A stretch of 45,926 nt of DNA from a virus. A program made the translations under genes and the position numbers. The stretch is taken from positions 1-45,926 of IMG/VR virus record IMGVR_UViG_3300020436_003687; one strand, 5' to 3'. A model generated the notes under the pieces. The model searched no databases. It was given only the letters and a program-made list of their open reading frames with translations, and had not been told where the DNA came from. Of this stretch, positions 8,509 to 15,241 are shown one piece after another (positions within the stretch are counted from its first letter, which is position 1; the number at the start of each line of letters is the position of its first letter).

Positions 8509-8536
8509 ATTATAAAGATTATTTAGATTTTGTCAA
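8509..8536 (-). promoter_or_regulatory. Consensus sigma-70 promoter, near-leaderless
   Basis: On the minus strand TTGACA (8536-8531) and TATAAT (8514-8509) are separated by 16 bp; both hexamers match the consensus exactly. The ATG at 8502 begins 6 bp after the -10 hexamer, so a start point about 7 bp downstream would fall on the start codon. No ribosome binding site fits between. Confidence 0.85.
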
Positions 8537-9163
8537 TTGTTTATTGATCCACTTGGCCAGACCTTCGTAAGATTCTTGAAAAACATTTTTTTTATCTTTC
8601 CATTCATCGGGCATTTTCCAATTTTCATCATTTACCACAATCCATCTACAATCAGAATATTCAAAAAGTTTATTAAATTGATATATCCAATATCTCGGAT
8701 CAACAGGCCTTTTGATGTATGTGTACCCTTTTGATCCTTTGTAAATATTATTAACACCTTCGGTTCCTTTTTTGCCTTCTATGCCCCATAAGTCCATAGC
8801 TATTAAGAAAATTGCTTTAGGTTTGAATTGCATTCCTACTAAAGCTGCAAACTGACCGGTGCCCCAGTGAAATGGTTCATCTTGTCTTTTTTCTCCTTCA
8901 TAAGGCAGCTCAGGCACTTTCCTAACATTTGGCCAAAAAGCAAATTGCTTGTACCAGTTTTCTCTAGTGTAAATGGTAGTGTTTTTTCCACAAGTGTTAA
9001 CAGCTTCTTGACACATGTGACGGTCACAGGCCACAACATAATCCATATTGTGATCTCTGAATATAGCGTTACAGCCTACCATTGTGGTAATACCTTTAAG
9101 AGGGGTGATATCAAATCCCCGTCTACTTTCTCCGTTGCCTATAACACTTACAAACTTGGTCAT
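8519..9163 (-). CDS. GNGESR-motif protein B, 214 aa
   Basis: A paralogue of the protein at 4287-5045: VIGNGESRRGFDITPLKG at about residues 7-24, then VGCNAIFRDHNMDYVVACDRHM at about 28-49, and a middle WGTGQFAALVGMQFKPKAIFLIAMDLWG that parallels GSGTSAVLLAAESGVKNVCILAFDILG in copy A. The conserved GNGES, GCNAI and D-L/I-G segments suggest a nucleotide- or sugar-nucleotide-binding pocket of the DUF115/sialyltransferase-like kind; this is inference. It has its own late promoter exactly 5 bp before the ATG, unlike copy A, which is coupled to iscA. The two may therefore be made under different control. Confidence 0.65.
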   Translation of the reverse strand: MTKFVSVIGNGESRRGFDITPLKGITTMVGCNAIFRDHNMDYVVACDRHMCQEAVNTCGKNTTIYTRENWYKQFAFWPNVRKVPELPYEGEKRQDEPFHWGTGQFAALVGMQFKPKAIFLIAMDLWGIEGKKGTEGVNNIYKGSKGYTYIKRPVDPRYWIYQFNKLFEYSDCRWIVVNDENWKMPDEWKDKKNVFQESYEGLAKWINKQLTKSK

Positions 9164-9168
9164 AACAC

Positions 9169-9176
9169 TATTTAAT
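9169..9176 (-). promoter_or_regulatory. Late promoter octamer ATTAAATA, 5 bp from ATG
   Basis: The minus-strand octamer ATTAAATA ends 5 bp before the ATG at 9163. With T4 late-promoter geometry, transcription would begin at the A of the start codon. Confidence 0.6.
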
Positions 9177-9193
9177 CACCCCTTTAAACGCAC

Positions 9194-9205
9194 ACAGACG
9201 TCTGT
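9194..9205. repeat. 12-bp perfect palindrome
   Basis: ACAGACGTCTGT is a perfect palindrome in the 72-bp gap between two genes, 18 bp upstream of the late octamer at 9169-9176. It is the right size for a dimeric regulator site. It is not followed by a T-run, so a terminator is less likely. Confidence 0.5.
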
Positions 9206-9235
9206 ATACTGCTGGTAAAACTGTTTTTAGTAATA

Positions 9236-9523
9236 CTATTCGTCATCGTTATATGCTACTAGATTCCAGACTGTTTTGTATTGATTCCATGCTTTTTGTA
9301 AAGCAGGATATTCTCTTCTTAGACGTATCGCATCAACACCAATCATCTCAGATTCAGTAAATTCTTGCTCTGTATCTTTTGCCAATTGCGATTGACTGAC
9401 AAGTTTCCTTTTACCATTTGGTAACTGCTCATATACAGTTTCACCACCATCGGGAGATACAAACATTGGCCCTGTTACCAGCCGCTTCTTTTTTCTAGTT
9501 TTTCTACTTTTTTTGTTAGCCAT
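9236..9523 (-). CDS. Basic N-terminus phage protein, 95 aa
   Basis: The first 15 residues are nearly all Lys/Arg (MANKKSRKTRKKKRL). The rest reads like a compact soluble domain (MFVSPDGGETVYEQLPNGKRKLVSQSQLAKD...). A basic tail suggests nucleic-acid or ribosome contact, but I recognise no family. Its start lies 49 bp inside the preceding 50-aa gene in another frame, and no promoter is visible between them, so it is probably part of the HIT-containing operon. Confidence 0.55.
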   Translation of the reverse strand: MANKKSRKTRKKKRLVTGPMFVSPDGGETVYEQLPNGKRKLVSQSQLAKDTEQEFTESEMIGVDAIRLRREYPALQKAWNQYKTVWNLVAYNDDE

Positions 9524-9627
9524 TCAATTACTTTCATGTTTTTCTCTTTTCTACTGAGCTCGCCTAATAATTCTTTTAATACTAAAAAATATTGCCATTC
9601 TTTTGTGCTTAGATCCGACTTTTTCAT
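9475..9627 (-). CDS. Small charged helical protein, 50 aa
   Basis: The internal ATG at 9627 (MKKSDLSTKEWQYFLVLKELLG) is taken as start because it sits 1 bp past the HIT stop codon (TAAAATG). Longer frames would run far into the HIT gene. The sequence is amphipathic, with a Lys/Glu-rich C-terminus like a short coiled coil. It overlaps the following gene by 49 bp. Function unknown. The overlap in two frames of lysine-rich codons makes this a moderate-confidence call. Confidence 0.45.
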   Translation of the reverse strand: MKKSDLSTKEWQYFLVLKELLGELSRKEKNMKVIEWLTKKVEKLEKRSGW

Positions 9628-9628
9628 T

Positions 9629-10039
9629 TTAATAAAAATGTCTATTATTACCATTAGGATGAGCCATCCTAACGCCATTGAGTTGTTTTTTCAAATCAGA
9701 GTCACCATCGTGCCTAGGGATAAAATGGATGTGCGGCCACATCACAGTTTGCCCAGCACACTTGCCCATGTTTTGCCCAGCGTTAAATCCGTTAATTTTT
9801 CCTTCTTGGATCCACTCGTCTCCCCAAGAGTACGCCAGTTTGTAAGATTCTCCTATATATTCAGCTGTATTTTTTTTTGGAACAAAAAGCATATGCCCTT
9901 CGACTGAAGGATATTTGTCGTTGAATACTGCTGTAAAATTGTTTTCAAAGATTGGTTTATCGTTGCTTAACCAAGTACATTCTTCATATGAATCTATATT
10001 TTCATACACTTTTTTAAACTTAGGCTTTGCTGTTGGCAT
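9629..10039 (-). CDS. HIT-family nucleotide hydrolase/transferase, 136 aa
   Basis: A histidine-triad domain is recognised from VEGHMLFVPKKN (about 46-57), GFNAGQNMGKCAGQTVMWPHIHFIPRH (about 83-109) and the compact length. HIT proteins hydrolyse or transfer nucleoside phosphoramidates and dinucleotides. The triad H-x-H-x-H reads W-P-H-I-H here: the first His is Trp, while the central catalytic His and the last one remain, so activity is plausible. It lies between an unknown P-loop-like gene and a 50-aa gene. Phage HIT proteins might process nucleotide by-products of ligases or modification enzymes (inference). Confidence 0.8.
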   Translation of the reverse strand: MPTAKPKFKKVYENIDSYEECTWLSNDKPIFENNFTAVFNDKYPSVEGHMLFVPKKNTAEYIGESYKLAYSWGDEWIQEGKINGFNAGQNMGKCAGQTVMWPHIHFIPRHDGDSDLKKQLNGVRMAHPNGNNRHFY

Positions 10040-10059
10040 TTTATTTTAATTATTCCAAT

Positions 10060-10824
10060 CTATCCTTTGGCCCATCTATTTCTCCAGGTGTTCAACGCTG
10101 GGGTGCACCAATTCCTATCAATAGGCATTTCGAGTAAATTATCTATTTGGTCCCATATCATATTTGGATCGCCATTCAAAATATCTGTCAATGTGATATT
10201 CAGTCCTTTACCAGGCTCCATTTTATCGTGATAGTCTGACTCAACAAATTTGTCCTGATCTGTGTAATCGTATTCGGTCTGTGGGTGATCCTTAAACATT
10301 TTTAACCTATGAGGATTATGGATTACGTCAGGCATATATCGTAAGAGATATGCTTTGCCATTTTTAAATCTATAGAATACTTGTTTACGTCTCTCCATTA
10401 ACCATTTATGACTATTTTCATCACTTACAATTGTTAACAGCTTTCCATTAAACCAGTCAGGAAGATAAGTTTTGTTCCAAGGATTTGCCAATAATTTATT
10501 TTGTAACAAATGTTGTTTTGCTGTAGGATCCTGCATGTAATTTTCAGTTACTTCTTGTGGTGTGAGGTTATCACCTCTAGTAAAAGGATATTGTCTAGTG
10601 TACCAAGGAATATTGTAAGGTGGTTGTGTTTCAGTCTTCATGTGTAAAGTGCCATCTTCGCCGCAAAATTTTTTCAAAGTGTATTCAATAGGATCTGGCA
10701 ACGGATCGGGTAACCAGTTTCCAACATTTTCTGCTGTTGTGCAACATACCAAAGTGAATCTTCCGCCGGCGCCTGGTGTGTATTGTATCCAAAGCTGATT
10801 ACTTTTTTCTTGATCAATTATCAT
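10060..10824 (-). CDS. GAGGRF-motif P-loop/sulfotransferase-like protein, 254 aa
   Basis: The N-terminal IQYTPGAGGRFTLVCCTTA (about residues 13-31) has a strand, glycine-rich loop and helix resembling the PAPS-binding start of sulfotransferase-like proteins. The protein at 42328-42990 begins similarly (CYNHGAGGESLAVKIS). Neither has a classic Walker A (GxxxxGKT/S), so a nucleotide-binding role is tentative. The C-terminal region contains NITLTDILNGDPNMIWDQIDNLLE, which resembles the region that follows the 3'-phosphate loop in such proteins. It overlaps the following gene by 4 bp. No membrane segment or signal is present. Confidence 0.5.
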   Translation of the reverse strand: MIIDQEKSNQLWIQYTPGAGGRFTLVCCTTAENVGNWLPDPLPDPIEYTLKKFCGEDGTLHMKTETQPPYNIPWYTRQYPFTRGDNLTPQEVTENYMQDPTAKQHLLQNKLLANPWNKTYLPDWFNGKLLTIVSDENSHKWLMERRKQVFYRFKNGKAYLLRYMPDVIHNPHRLKMFKDHPQTEYDYTDQDKFVESDYHDKMEPGKGLNITLTDILNGDPNMIWDQIDNLLEMPIDRNWCTPALNTWRNRWAKG

Positions 10825-11198
10825 ATTGCTTCTTGTAGATAGGTCTTGGCAATGGCATTTGTTTTAATTATTCCTATTTTAATGTTACTGGAATTTGGTC
10901 GATACTTTAATTTAATTTCTTCCCAAAACTTTGTTTTTGGAACACCTGGATTGTGATTAAAGACATCTAGTAAATTAACAATTGCTTTTCTCACTTTTTC
11001 TGCGCCGCCATGTTTTTTACAAGTGTCAGATCTACCAACGTGAACAATATTTTCGTTTATCTTGATCTTATAGACACACGGTAGTTTGATCCACTTAATT
11101 AGTGGATTTCTTTTATGACGGACTTTATAATTTTCTAAATTATATAAATCAGATATAGAATACCAATCTATAGGTTTTCCAGAACGTGCTCTGCCCAT
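10821..11198 (-). CDS. Possible GIY-YIG-like protein, 125 aa
   Basis: The core PCVYKIKINENIVHVGRSDTCKKHGG (about residues 40-65) matches the strand-turn-strand-Gly-Arg layout of GIY-YIG nucleases (xVY...xVG+). Later IKIGIIKT and a Glu in AKTYLQEAI fit the family's later strand and catalytic Glu. The canonical second Tyr is His here, so this is a tentative assignment. If correct it would nick or cut DNA; free-standing GIY-YIG proteins in phages can be homing or repair enzymes. It starts inside the peroxiredoxin gene (31 bp overlap). Confidence 0.45.
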   Translation of the reverse strand: MGRARSGKPIDWYSISDLYNLENYKVRHKRNPLIKWIKLPCVYKIKINENIVHVGRSDTCKKHGGAEKVRKAIVNLLDVFNHNPGVPKTKFWEEIKLKYRPNSSNIKIGIIKTNAIAKTYLQEAI

Positions 11199-11575
11199 GG
11201 CTCATCAAACTTTTTAATTAGGCTCCCATTTTCATAAAGTCTTGCATGTCTTTTAGAATGTGGCCCTAAATCATCAGACTCTTTTATTTCTCCAATAGAA
11301 TTTGTGTATTCGCCTTTTAAATCACCTACCGCATCTATTTCGCTATGGCCATGTTGTTTATTCCAAGCATCCATCACATAGGCATCGTTCACTGCAACAA
11401 AAATTACTTTGTCTATACCTTTGCTTTTTAAGTTTTCTAAATTTTCAACATACCCTGGAAGGTGTCGATTTGTACAACCAGATGTAAATGCTCCTGGTAT
11501 ACCACAAACAATAACTTTTTTATCGTTTGGAATATCGTATTTTAAGCTATTTCCTTCTTTACAAATTTGTAACAT
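11168..11575 (-). CDS. Peroxiredoxin 5-like protein, 135 aa
   Basis: The segment VIVCGIPGAFTSGCTNRHLPGYVE holds the peroxidatic motif PxxxTxxC with Pro27, Thr31 and Cys34, and the HLPGYVE continuation typical of Prx5/AhpE-like proteins. VFVAVNDAYVMDAW, also characteristic, follows. Such enzymes reduce hydroperoxides using a thiol donor, and a glutaredoxin at 25254-25487 could supply electrons (inference). At 135 aa it is shorter than the usual 160 and lacks the C-terminal part, as seen in compact phage versions. A clear GGAG precedes the ATG. Confidence 0.85.
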   Translation of the reverse strand: MLQICKEGNSLKYDIPNDKKVIVCGIPGAFTSGCTNRHLPGYVENLENLKSKGIDKVIFVAVNDAYVMDAWNKQHGHSEIDAVGDLKGEYTNSIGEIKESDDLGPHSKRHARLYENGSLIKKFDEPWAEHVLENL

Positions 11576-11593
11576 TTTTTCTCCTTTTTATTA

Positions 11594-12127
11594 TTATATT
11601 TTTTCTAAAGCAAGTTGTCTATAAATTTTTTGAACTTTTTTTGCTTGGAAAATACAATCGCTCAAAGCGTTGTGTAGGCCTTCTCTTTTTTCATTTTTAT
11701 CTCTAGGAACCAAATTAAAAAGTGTTCTTGAATCTCTTATTTGCCAATATTGCCATGGTACAGGATGTCCTAATTGAGTGTATAAATTTTGTAAAATTGC
11801 ATAATCAAACAGTGGCCCTTGACACCAAAAAACATCTACTCCCACACTAAATTTGTTAATTTGTTTTATCATATCAGATAAACTAATTCGATCTTTATCT
11901 CCTAGAGCTTCATTTTTTATATCTTCTGGCTGTTTTGCCCACCAATTTAAAGTATCATCCATGACATGACGTCCTTGATTCGTCTGTGTATCAACATCCA
12001 CACGGAAATACATTTCGTTGTATGGTTTCATACTAGTGTGTGGATCAAACTTTACGCCACCAACAGTAAGAATTACTGCATCTGGATTTGTGCTTAAAGT
12101 TTCCAAATCGATCATGGCATGAATCAT
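11594..12127 (-). CDS. DnaQ-like 3'-5' exonuclease (DexA-like), 177 aa
   Basis: A DEDDh fold is read from MIDLET (Asp7, Glu9), GPLFDYAIL (Asp108) and LHNALSDC (His152, Asp157). Such proteins remove nucleotides from 3' ends of DNA or RNA; the nearest families are T4 DexA and Rv2179c-like exoribonucleases. Length fits a single catalytic domain. It is the first gene after a perfect sigma-70 promoter, so probably early. The ATG at 12127 begins 6 bp after the -10 hexamer and lacks a Shine-Dalgarno, indicating a leaderless message. Confidence 0.85.
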   Translation of the reverse strand: MIHAMIDLETLSTNPDAVILTVGGVKFDPHTSMKPYNEMYFRVDVDTQTNQGRHVMDDTLNWWAKQPEDIKNEALGDKDRISLSDMIKQINKFSVGVDVFWCQGPLFDYAILQNLYTQLGHPVPWQYWQIRDSRTLFNLVPRDKNEKREGLHNALSDCIFQAKKVQKIYRQLALEKI

Positions 12128-12133
12128 GCCTAT

Positions 12134-12162
12134 ATTATACTATGTTAAATTTATTATGTCAA
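12134..12162 (-). promoter_or_regulatory. Perfect sigma-70 promoter, near-leaderless
   Basis: On the minus strand TTGACA (12162-12157), a 17-bp spacer and TATAAT (12139-12134) all match consensus. The exonuclease ATG starts 6 bp after the -10 hexamer. Confidence 0.9.
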
Positions 12163-12432
12163 TTATACGGCAGTTGAGGCAGGCTCAACATCTGGTAAAT
12201 CCAACTCAATGACTCCACCATTTTGAATGTAGTCGTGATATGCTTTGGCTTCTTCAGCAGTCATACAGTAAATGTTTCCTGCACTATTAGGGTATAAATC
12301 TTTCATTAAAGGTGCAGCTAAACCAGCGACAGAAAGGCACTCATCATATGTTTCATACCAACTAGTATCATCAAATATAGCTTGGCAGTCATCCAGTCCA
12401 AAACAGATTAATACTACCATCATGAATTCCAT
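12163..12432 (-). CDS. Small Cys-containing acidic protein, 89 aa
   Basis: A short hydrophobic N-terminus (MMVVLICFGLDDC) leads into an acidic, Tyr/Cys-containing domain (SWYETYDECLSVAGLAAPLMKDLYPNSAGNIYCMTAEEAKAYHDYI). The four cysteines could form disulfides if the N-terminus is an export signal, but it is short and lacks a basic start. Family not recognised; it resembles small conserved proteins of marine myophages. The start could be ATG 12432 or one of the internal Met codons at residues 4 and 5. It ends next to the exonuclease promoter. Confidence 0.5.
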   Translation of the reverse strand: MEFMMVVLICFGLDDCQAIFDDTSWYETYDECLSVAGLAAPLMKDLYPNSAGNIYCMTAEEAKAYHDYIQNGGVIELDLPDVEPASTAV

Positions 12433-12484
12433 TTTATTTTACCCCTCTAAATTAGTTATGGAAATATTCTATCAGATAATACTA

Positions 12485-12712
12485 CTAGTTCTTATTTTTC
12501 TTAAGGGTGCGTACTTTTGTACGAAGTCTGATTAGGTCATTATCTAACATTCTGATCCTATCAATAAGAGCTATTAAAGTTGTGCTTGTGTTACCAAGTT
12601 TTGGTTTAATTTCTTGAACAATGTAGTTGTATAAGAACCAAATAAAATACGCAAGGAAAAACATTGCAACCACTGGAAATCCATATTCGTTAATAATAGT
12701 TACTATTTGCAT
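12485..12712 (-). CDS. Single-TM coiled-coil membrane protein, 75 aa
   Basis: One membrane segment (about residues 9-32, YGFPVVAMFFLAYFIWFLYNYIV) is followed by a charged heptad-like tail (TTLIALIDRIRMLDNDLIRLRTKVRTLKKNKN). The next gene (12713-12991) has the same layout and similar GFP/GLPI start, so they are paralogues. The form resembles small holin-like phage proteins, but it might instead belong to the adjacent curli/cyclase module. It starts directly after the stop of its partner, so the two are co-translated. Confidence 0.6.
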   Translation of the reverse strand: MQIVTIINEYGFPVVAMFFLAYFIWFLYNYIVQEIKPKLGNTSTTLIALIDRIRMLDNDLIRLRTKVRTLKKNKN

Positions 12713-12991
12713 CTAATCCTTCCTGGCATCTTTTTTTCCGTCTGCTCTGGCAATTCTATCTGTGTCCACCGGCAGTCCTAATTGCTCAGACACTTCTTGG
12801 TCAATTTTTATTATGTCATTGTTCATAGTTTTTACCCTATTATCTAATTGCTGTATTACTGATTCTATAAATTTTATTGATCCTACTACACTCCCTAATA
12901 TGTATTTGATGATTATCATAATGAAAGCCCCCAACCCAATGGTGGCCGCAATAGGTAAGCCTAAATCTGCAACTAATGTCCAAAAGTTCAT
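12713..12991 (-). CDS. Single-TM coiled-coil membrane protein, 92 aa
   Basis: The N-terminal membrane helix (about residues 8-34, ADLGLPIAATIGLGAFIMIIIKYILG) precedes a coiled-coil-like tail (FIESVIQQLDNRVKTMNNDIIKIDQEV) and a charged end. It is paralogous in layout to the 75-aa protein that follows. A late promoter 8 bp before the ATG places it in late expression, which fits a lysis-related role. Its place just after the cyclase gene also allows a link to that membrane sensor. Both are inference. Confidence 0.6.
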   Translation of the reverse strand: MNFWTLVADLGLPIAATIGLGAFIMIIIKYILGSVVGSIKFIESVIQQLDNRVKTMNNDIIKIDQEVSEQLGLPVDTDRIARADGKKDARKD

Positions 12992-12999
12992 AATGTGTG

Positions 13000-13007
13000 T
13001 ATTTAAT
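13000..13007 (-). promoter_or_regulatory. Late promoter octamer ATTAAATA
   Basis: The minus-strand octamer ATTAAATA is followed by CACACATT and then the ATG at 12991 (8 bp gap). The same octamer-CACACAT arrangement occurs before the gene at 15220. Confidence 0.6.
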
Positions 13008-14826
13008 TCTTAATCGTGTACACCTTAACAGATTCCGTTTTTCCTTTGACCATAATGCTGTCGATGTAATCAAAATTGTAATCGTATTTTGCCGCTTTGT
13101 AGGTTTTCTCTCCAACAACTACTGTCTTGCCAAGTGTTTTAGAACTGCTTTCTAACCTTGCGGCAAGATTAACAGCGTCACCAATCACACTGTAATCAAA
13201 TCTCTGATCTGATCCCATGTTGCCCACCAGTGCTTCGCCTGTGTTTATTCCAATACCTATAGCTATCGTAGGTAATTCTTCTGCGGCCAGCTGAACATTC
13301 AGTTTTGACAATTCCCTCTGCATGTCAATAGCAGCCTGAACTGCGTGTTGCTCATGGTCTGGGTCTTCTATAGGTGCGTTCCAGAAGGCCATTATACAGT
13401 CGCCCATGAACTTGTCTATAGTTCCACCGTTTTCTATAATGACATCTGTCATTCGTGTCAAAAATCTGTTAATTAATTTTGTGAGGCCTTCAGGATTTCC
13501 TTTGTACTTCTCGCTGATGGGTGTGAAACCTCTGATATCACAGAATAGGAAAGTCATATTTCTGGTCTCACCACCAAGTTTTAGGAGTGACGGATCCTTC
13601 TGTAGTTTCTTGACCATGCCAGGATCTAGGTAGTGTTCAAACTGTTTCTTGATCTGTTGTTTGAGACCAAACTCTTTCACGAATCTGTTGAACACAGCGT
13701 GGAATCCTGTTATGGTTGTGACCAATATGATCCAACTGGCGTCCCAGAGTTGTAAGTGTTTGACGAAATAAAAGTATGCGCCATAGGCTGTTCCTGACCA
13801 TACAGTTAGTAATACAGCGCCAACCAACCAATAGGGTGCAAAACCTGCCAATAAAATTATTATTACTGCAAGCAAACCTGCTGCCACATATTCAAGAAAA
13901 GTTGCAGTGTCTAATCTCACTATGTTCTCACCGTTTATCACAGTCTGAAGACTGACTGCCATCGCTATGTGGCTATATTCCTCACCGTTGGGTGTTGCGA
14001 TAATTGTGCTGATACCTTGGGCGGTGTTTCCTATTATCACAGTCTTGCCAAAGACCGAACTGAAATCATCTGTGATGCTTAATGTTGGAAACTCCTTGTT
14101 CCACCTTAGCCATATCCTTGCGTACTGGTCTGTTTTAATTGTTTTGAACTTTGGTACCCTTAATGCTATCACACCACCTTCGCTGGCTTTGACTTGATAA
14201 CTTGGATCTCCAACTGCTACTCTTATAACTTCTAATGCAACACTAGGATAGACGTCTTCCCCAACTCTCATCAGTAAAGGTAGTCTCCTCACCACACCGT
14301 CTATCTCTGGCGTGGTGTTCACAACTCCAACACCGTCAACGTTGTCTCCCAATAAGGGTATTGGTCCTAGCATTCCTGGCCATTCGAACAACCAAGGTAA
14401 CGGATCACCTATCTTAGCAACACCACGTGGTACTGCGTTTTTATTTGTCTGCGTTGTGCCCGTCTGTGCGATCACGATTCCATTTTGTACCAAGGCCTGT
14501 GCGAGATCCATGTCTCCACCCAACCTATCCTCTTCTGAAAACAATATTGGAAGAACAATTATGCCTGCACCTGCTTCACGCAGTCGCCATATCACATCTG
14601 CGAGTACACTCCTCTTCCATGGCCACTGTCCGTTCTGTTCTATACTCTTCTCATCTATCTCAACAATTACTACATCCTCACTCACAGTTGGCTTGTCATA
14701 TTTCTGTATCAGGTCAAAACTTTTTAATCTTGCTGTCTCCTTCACAAAAGGATCTTTCAGTCCCCAAAGCATCAGTACCGCGAGTGTAATAAATGCAAGT
14801 GTCCAGTGTGTAAGGATCTTATTCAC
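13003..14826 (-). CDS. CHASE2-domain class III adenylate/guanylate cyclase, 607 aa
   Basis: The order is: N-terminal TM (about 8-24), extracytoplasmic CHASE2 sensor (about 30-300, with SEDVVIVEIDEKS, GQWPWKR and VVNTTPEIDGVVRRLPL), three TMs (about 313-380), then a cytoplasmic class III cyclase domain. Catalytic residues are intact: metal Asp430 (FCDIRGFT) and Asp476 (KFMGD), substrate Lys472, and Asn553 and Arg557 (DAVNLAARLE). Ser546 stands at the base-selecting position where many bacterial adenylate cyclases have Thr. It should make cAMP (or cGMP) from NTP in response to an envelope signal. The start is GTG, overlapping the preceding stop. Base composition looks less AT-rich than its neighbours, suggesting recent acquisition from bacteria. 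Confidence 0.9.
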   Translation of the reverse strand: MNKILTHWTLAFITLAVLMLWGLKDPFVKETARLKSFDLIQKYDKPTVSEDVVIVEIDEKSIEQNGQWPWKRSVLADVIWRLREAGAGIIVLPILFSEEDRLGGDMDLAQALVQNGIVIAQTGTTQTNKNAVPRGVAKIGDPLPWLFEWPGMLGPIPLLGDNVDGVGVVNTTPEIDGVVRRLPLLMRVGEDVYPSVALEVIRVAVGDPSYQVKASEGGVIALRVPKFKTIKTDQYARIWLRWNKEFPTLSITDDFSSVFGKTVIIGNTAQGISTIIATPNGEEYSHIAMAVSLQTVINGENIVRLDTATFLEYVAAGLLAVIIILLAGFAPYWLVGAVLLTVWSGTAYGAYFYFVKHLQLWDASWIILVTTITGFHAVFNRFVKEFGLKQQIKKQFEHYLDPGMVKKLQKDPSLLKLGGETRNMTFLFCDIRGFTPISEKYKGNPEGLTKLINRFLTRMTDVIIENGGTIDKFMGDCIMAFWNAPIEDPDHEQHAVQAAIDMQRELSKLNVQLAAEELPTIAIGIGINTGEALVGNMGSDQRFDYSVIGDAVNLAARLESSSKTLGKTVVVGEKTYKAAKYDYNFDYIDSIMVKGKTESVKVYTIKN

Positions 14827-15220
14827 CTTTTATATCCTTTTCCCATATTTCAAAACCTATATTCAAGCCTGTAACCAGTCCATATATCATCGCTATGCCG
14901 AGAATTAGAATGACCAGTATGATTGGACTCAATAGCCATAGCCACCAGTAGTACCTGAACACGTTCTGTCCTTTGGCCAGACGTTTGACCCTGTGGTCCA
15001 TAAACCAGTGAACTATCCTCTTCACAACACTCTTCAACTTGTCCACCAAGAACTTGTTAATAAACCAACGCACCGCTCTCATCACTATCAGTATTGGGGA
15101 ACTTAACACCTCGAAGAACAATAAGAAACAGTCAACGCTAAGGTCAACTATGTTGTCTGCTGTGCAGGCTTTCTTCCAACGTTCACGCAGAGTCAGTTTT
15201 TTTGGTTTCTCATCTGCCAT
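14819..15220 (-). CDS. Membrane protein beside the cyclase, 133 aa
   Basis: The protein has a basic soluble N-terminus (KPKKLTLRERWKKACTADN), a hydrophobic stretch around 32-55, an amphipathic basic region (FLVDKLKSVVKRIVHWFMDHRVKRLAKG) and a strong TM near 92-120 (WWLWLLSPIILVILILGIAMIYGLV). I do not recognise a family. It overlaps the cyclase start by 8 bp, so the two are translated together; it may assist the cyclase or act in envelope disruption. A late promoter lies 8 bp before its ATG. Like the cyclase gene, its DNA looks richer in GC than most of the window. Confidence 0.6.
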   Translation of the reverse strand: MADEKPKKLTLRERWKKACTADNIVDLSVDCFLLFFEVLSSPILIVMRAVRWFINKFLVDKLKSVVKRIVHWFMDHRVKRLAKGQNVFRYYWWLWLLSPIILVILILGIAMIYGLVTGLNIGFEIWEKDIKGE

Positions 15221-15228
15221 TATGTGTG

Positions 15229-15236
15229 TATTTAAC
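15229..15236 (-). promoter_or_regulatory. Late promoter octamer GTTAAATA
   Basis: The minus-strand octamer GTTAAATA, then CACACATA and ATG (15220). It likely drives the membrane protein and cyclase pair late in infection. Confidence 0.6.
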
Positions 15237-15241
15237 TAGAT

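Noticed and set aside
12485-12991. Calling the two single-TM coiled-coil proteins holins
   Set aside because: Size and topology fit, but no lysin is adjacent and they sit next to the cyclase/curli module, so only a descriptive name is justified.
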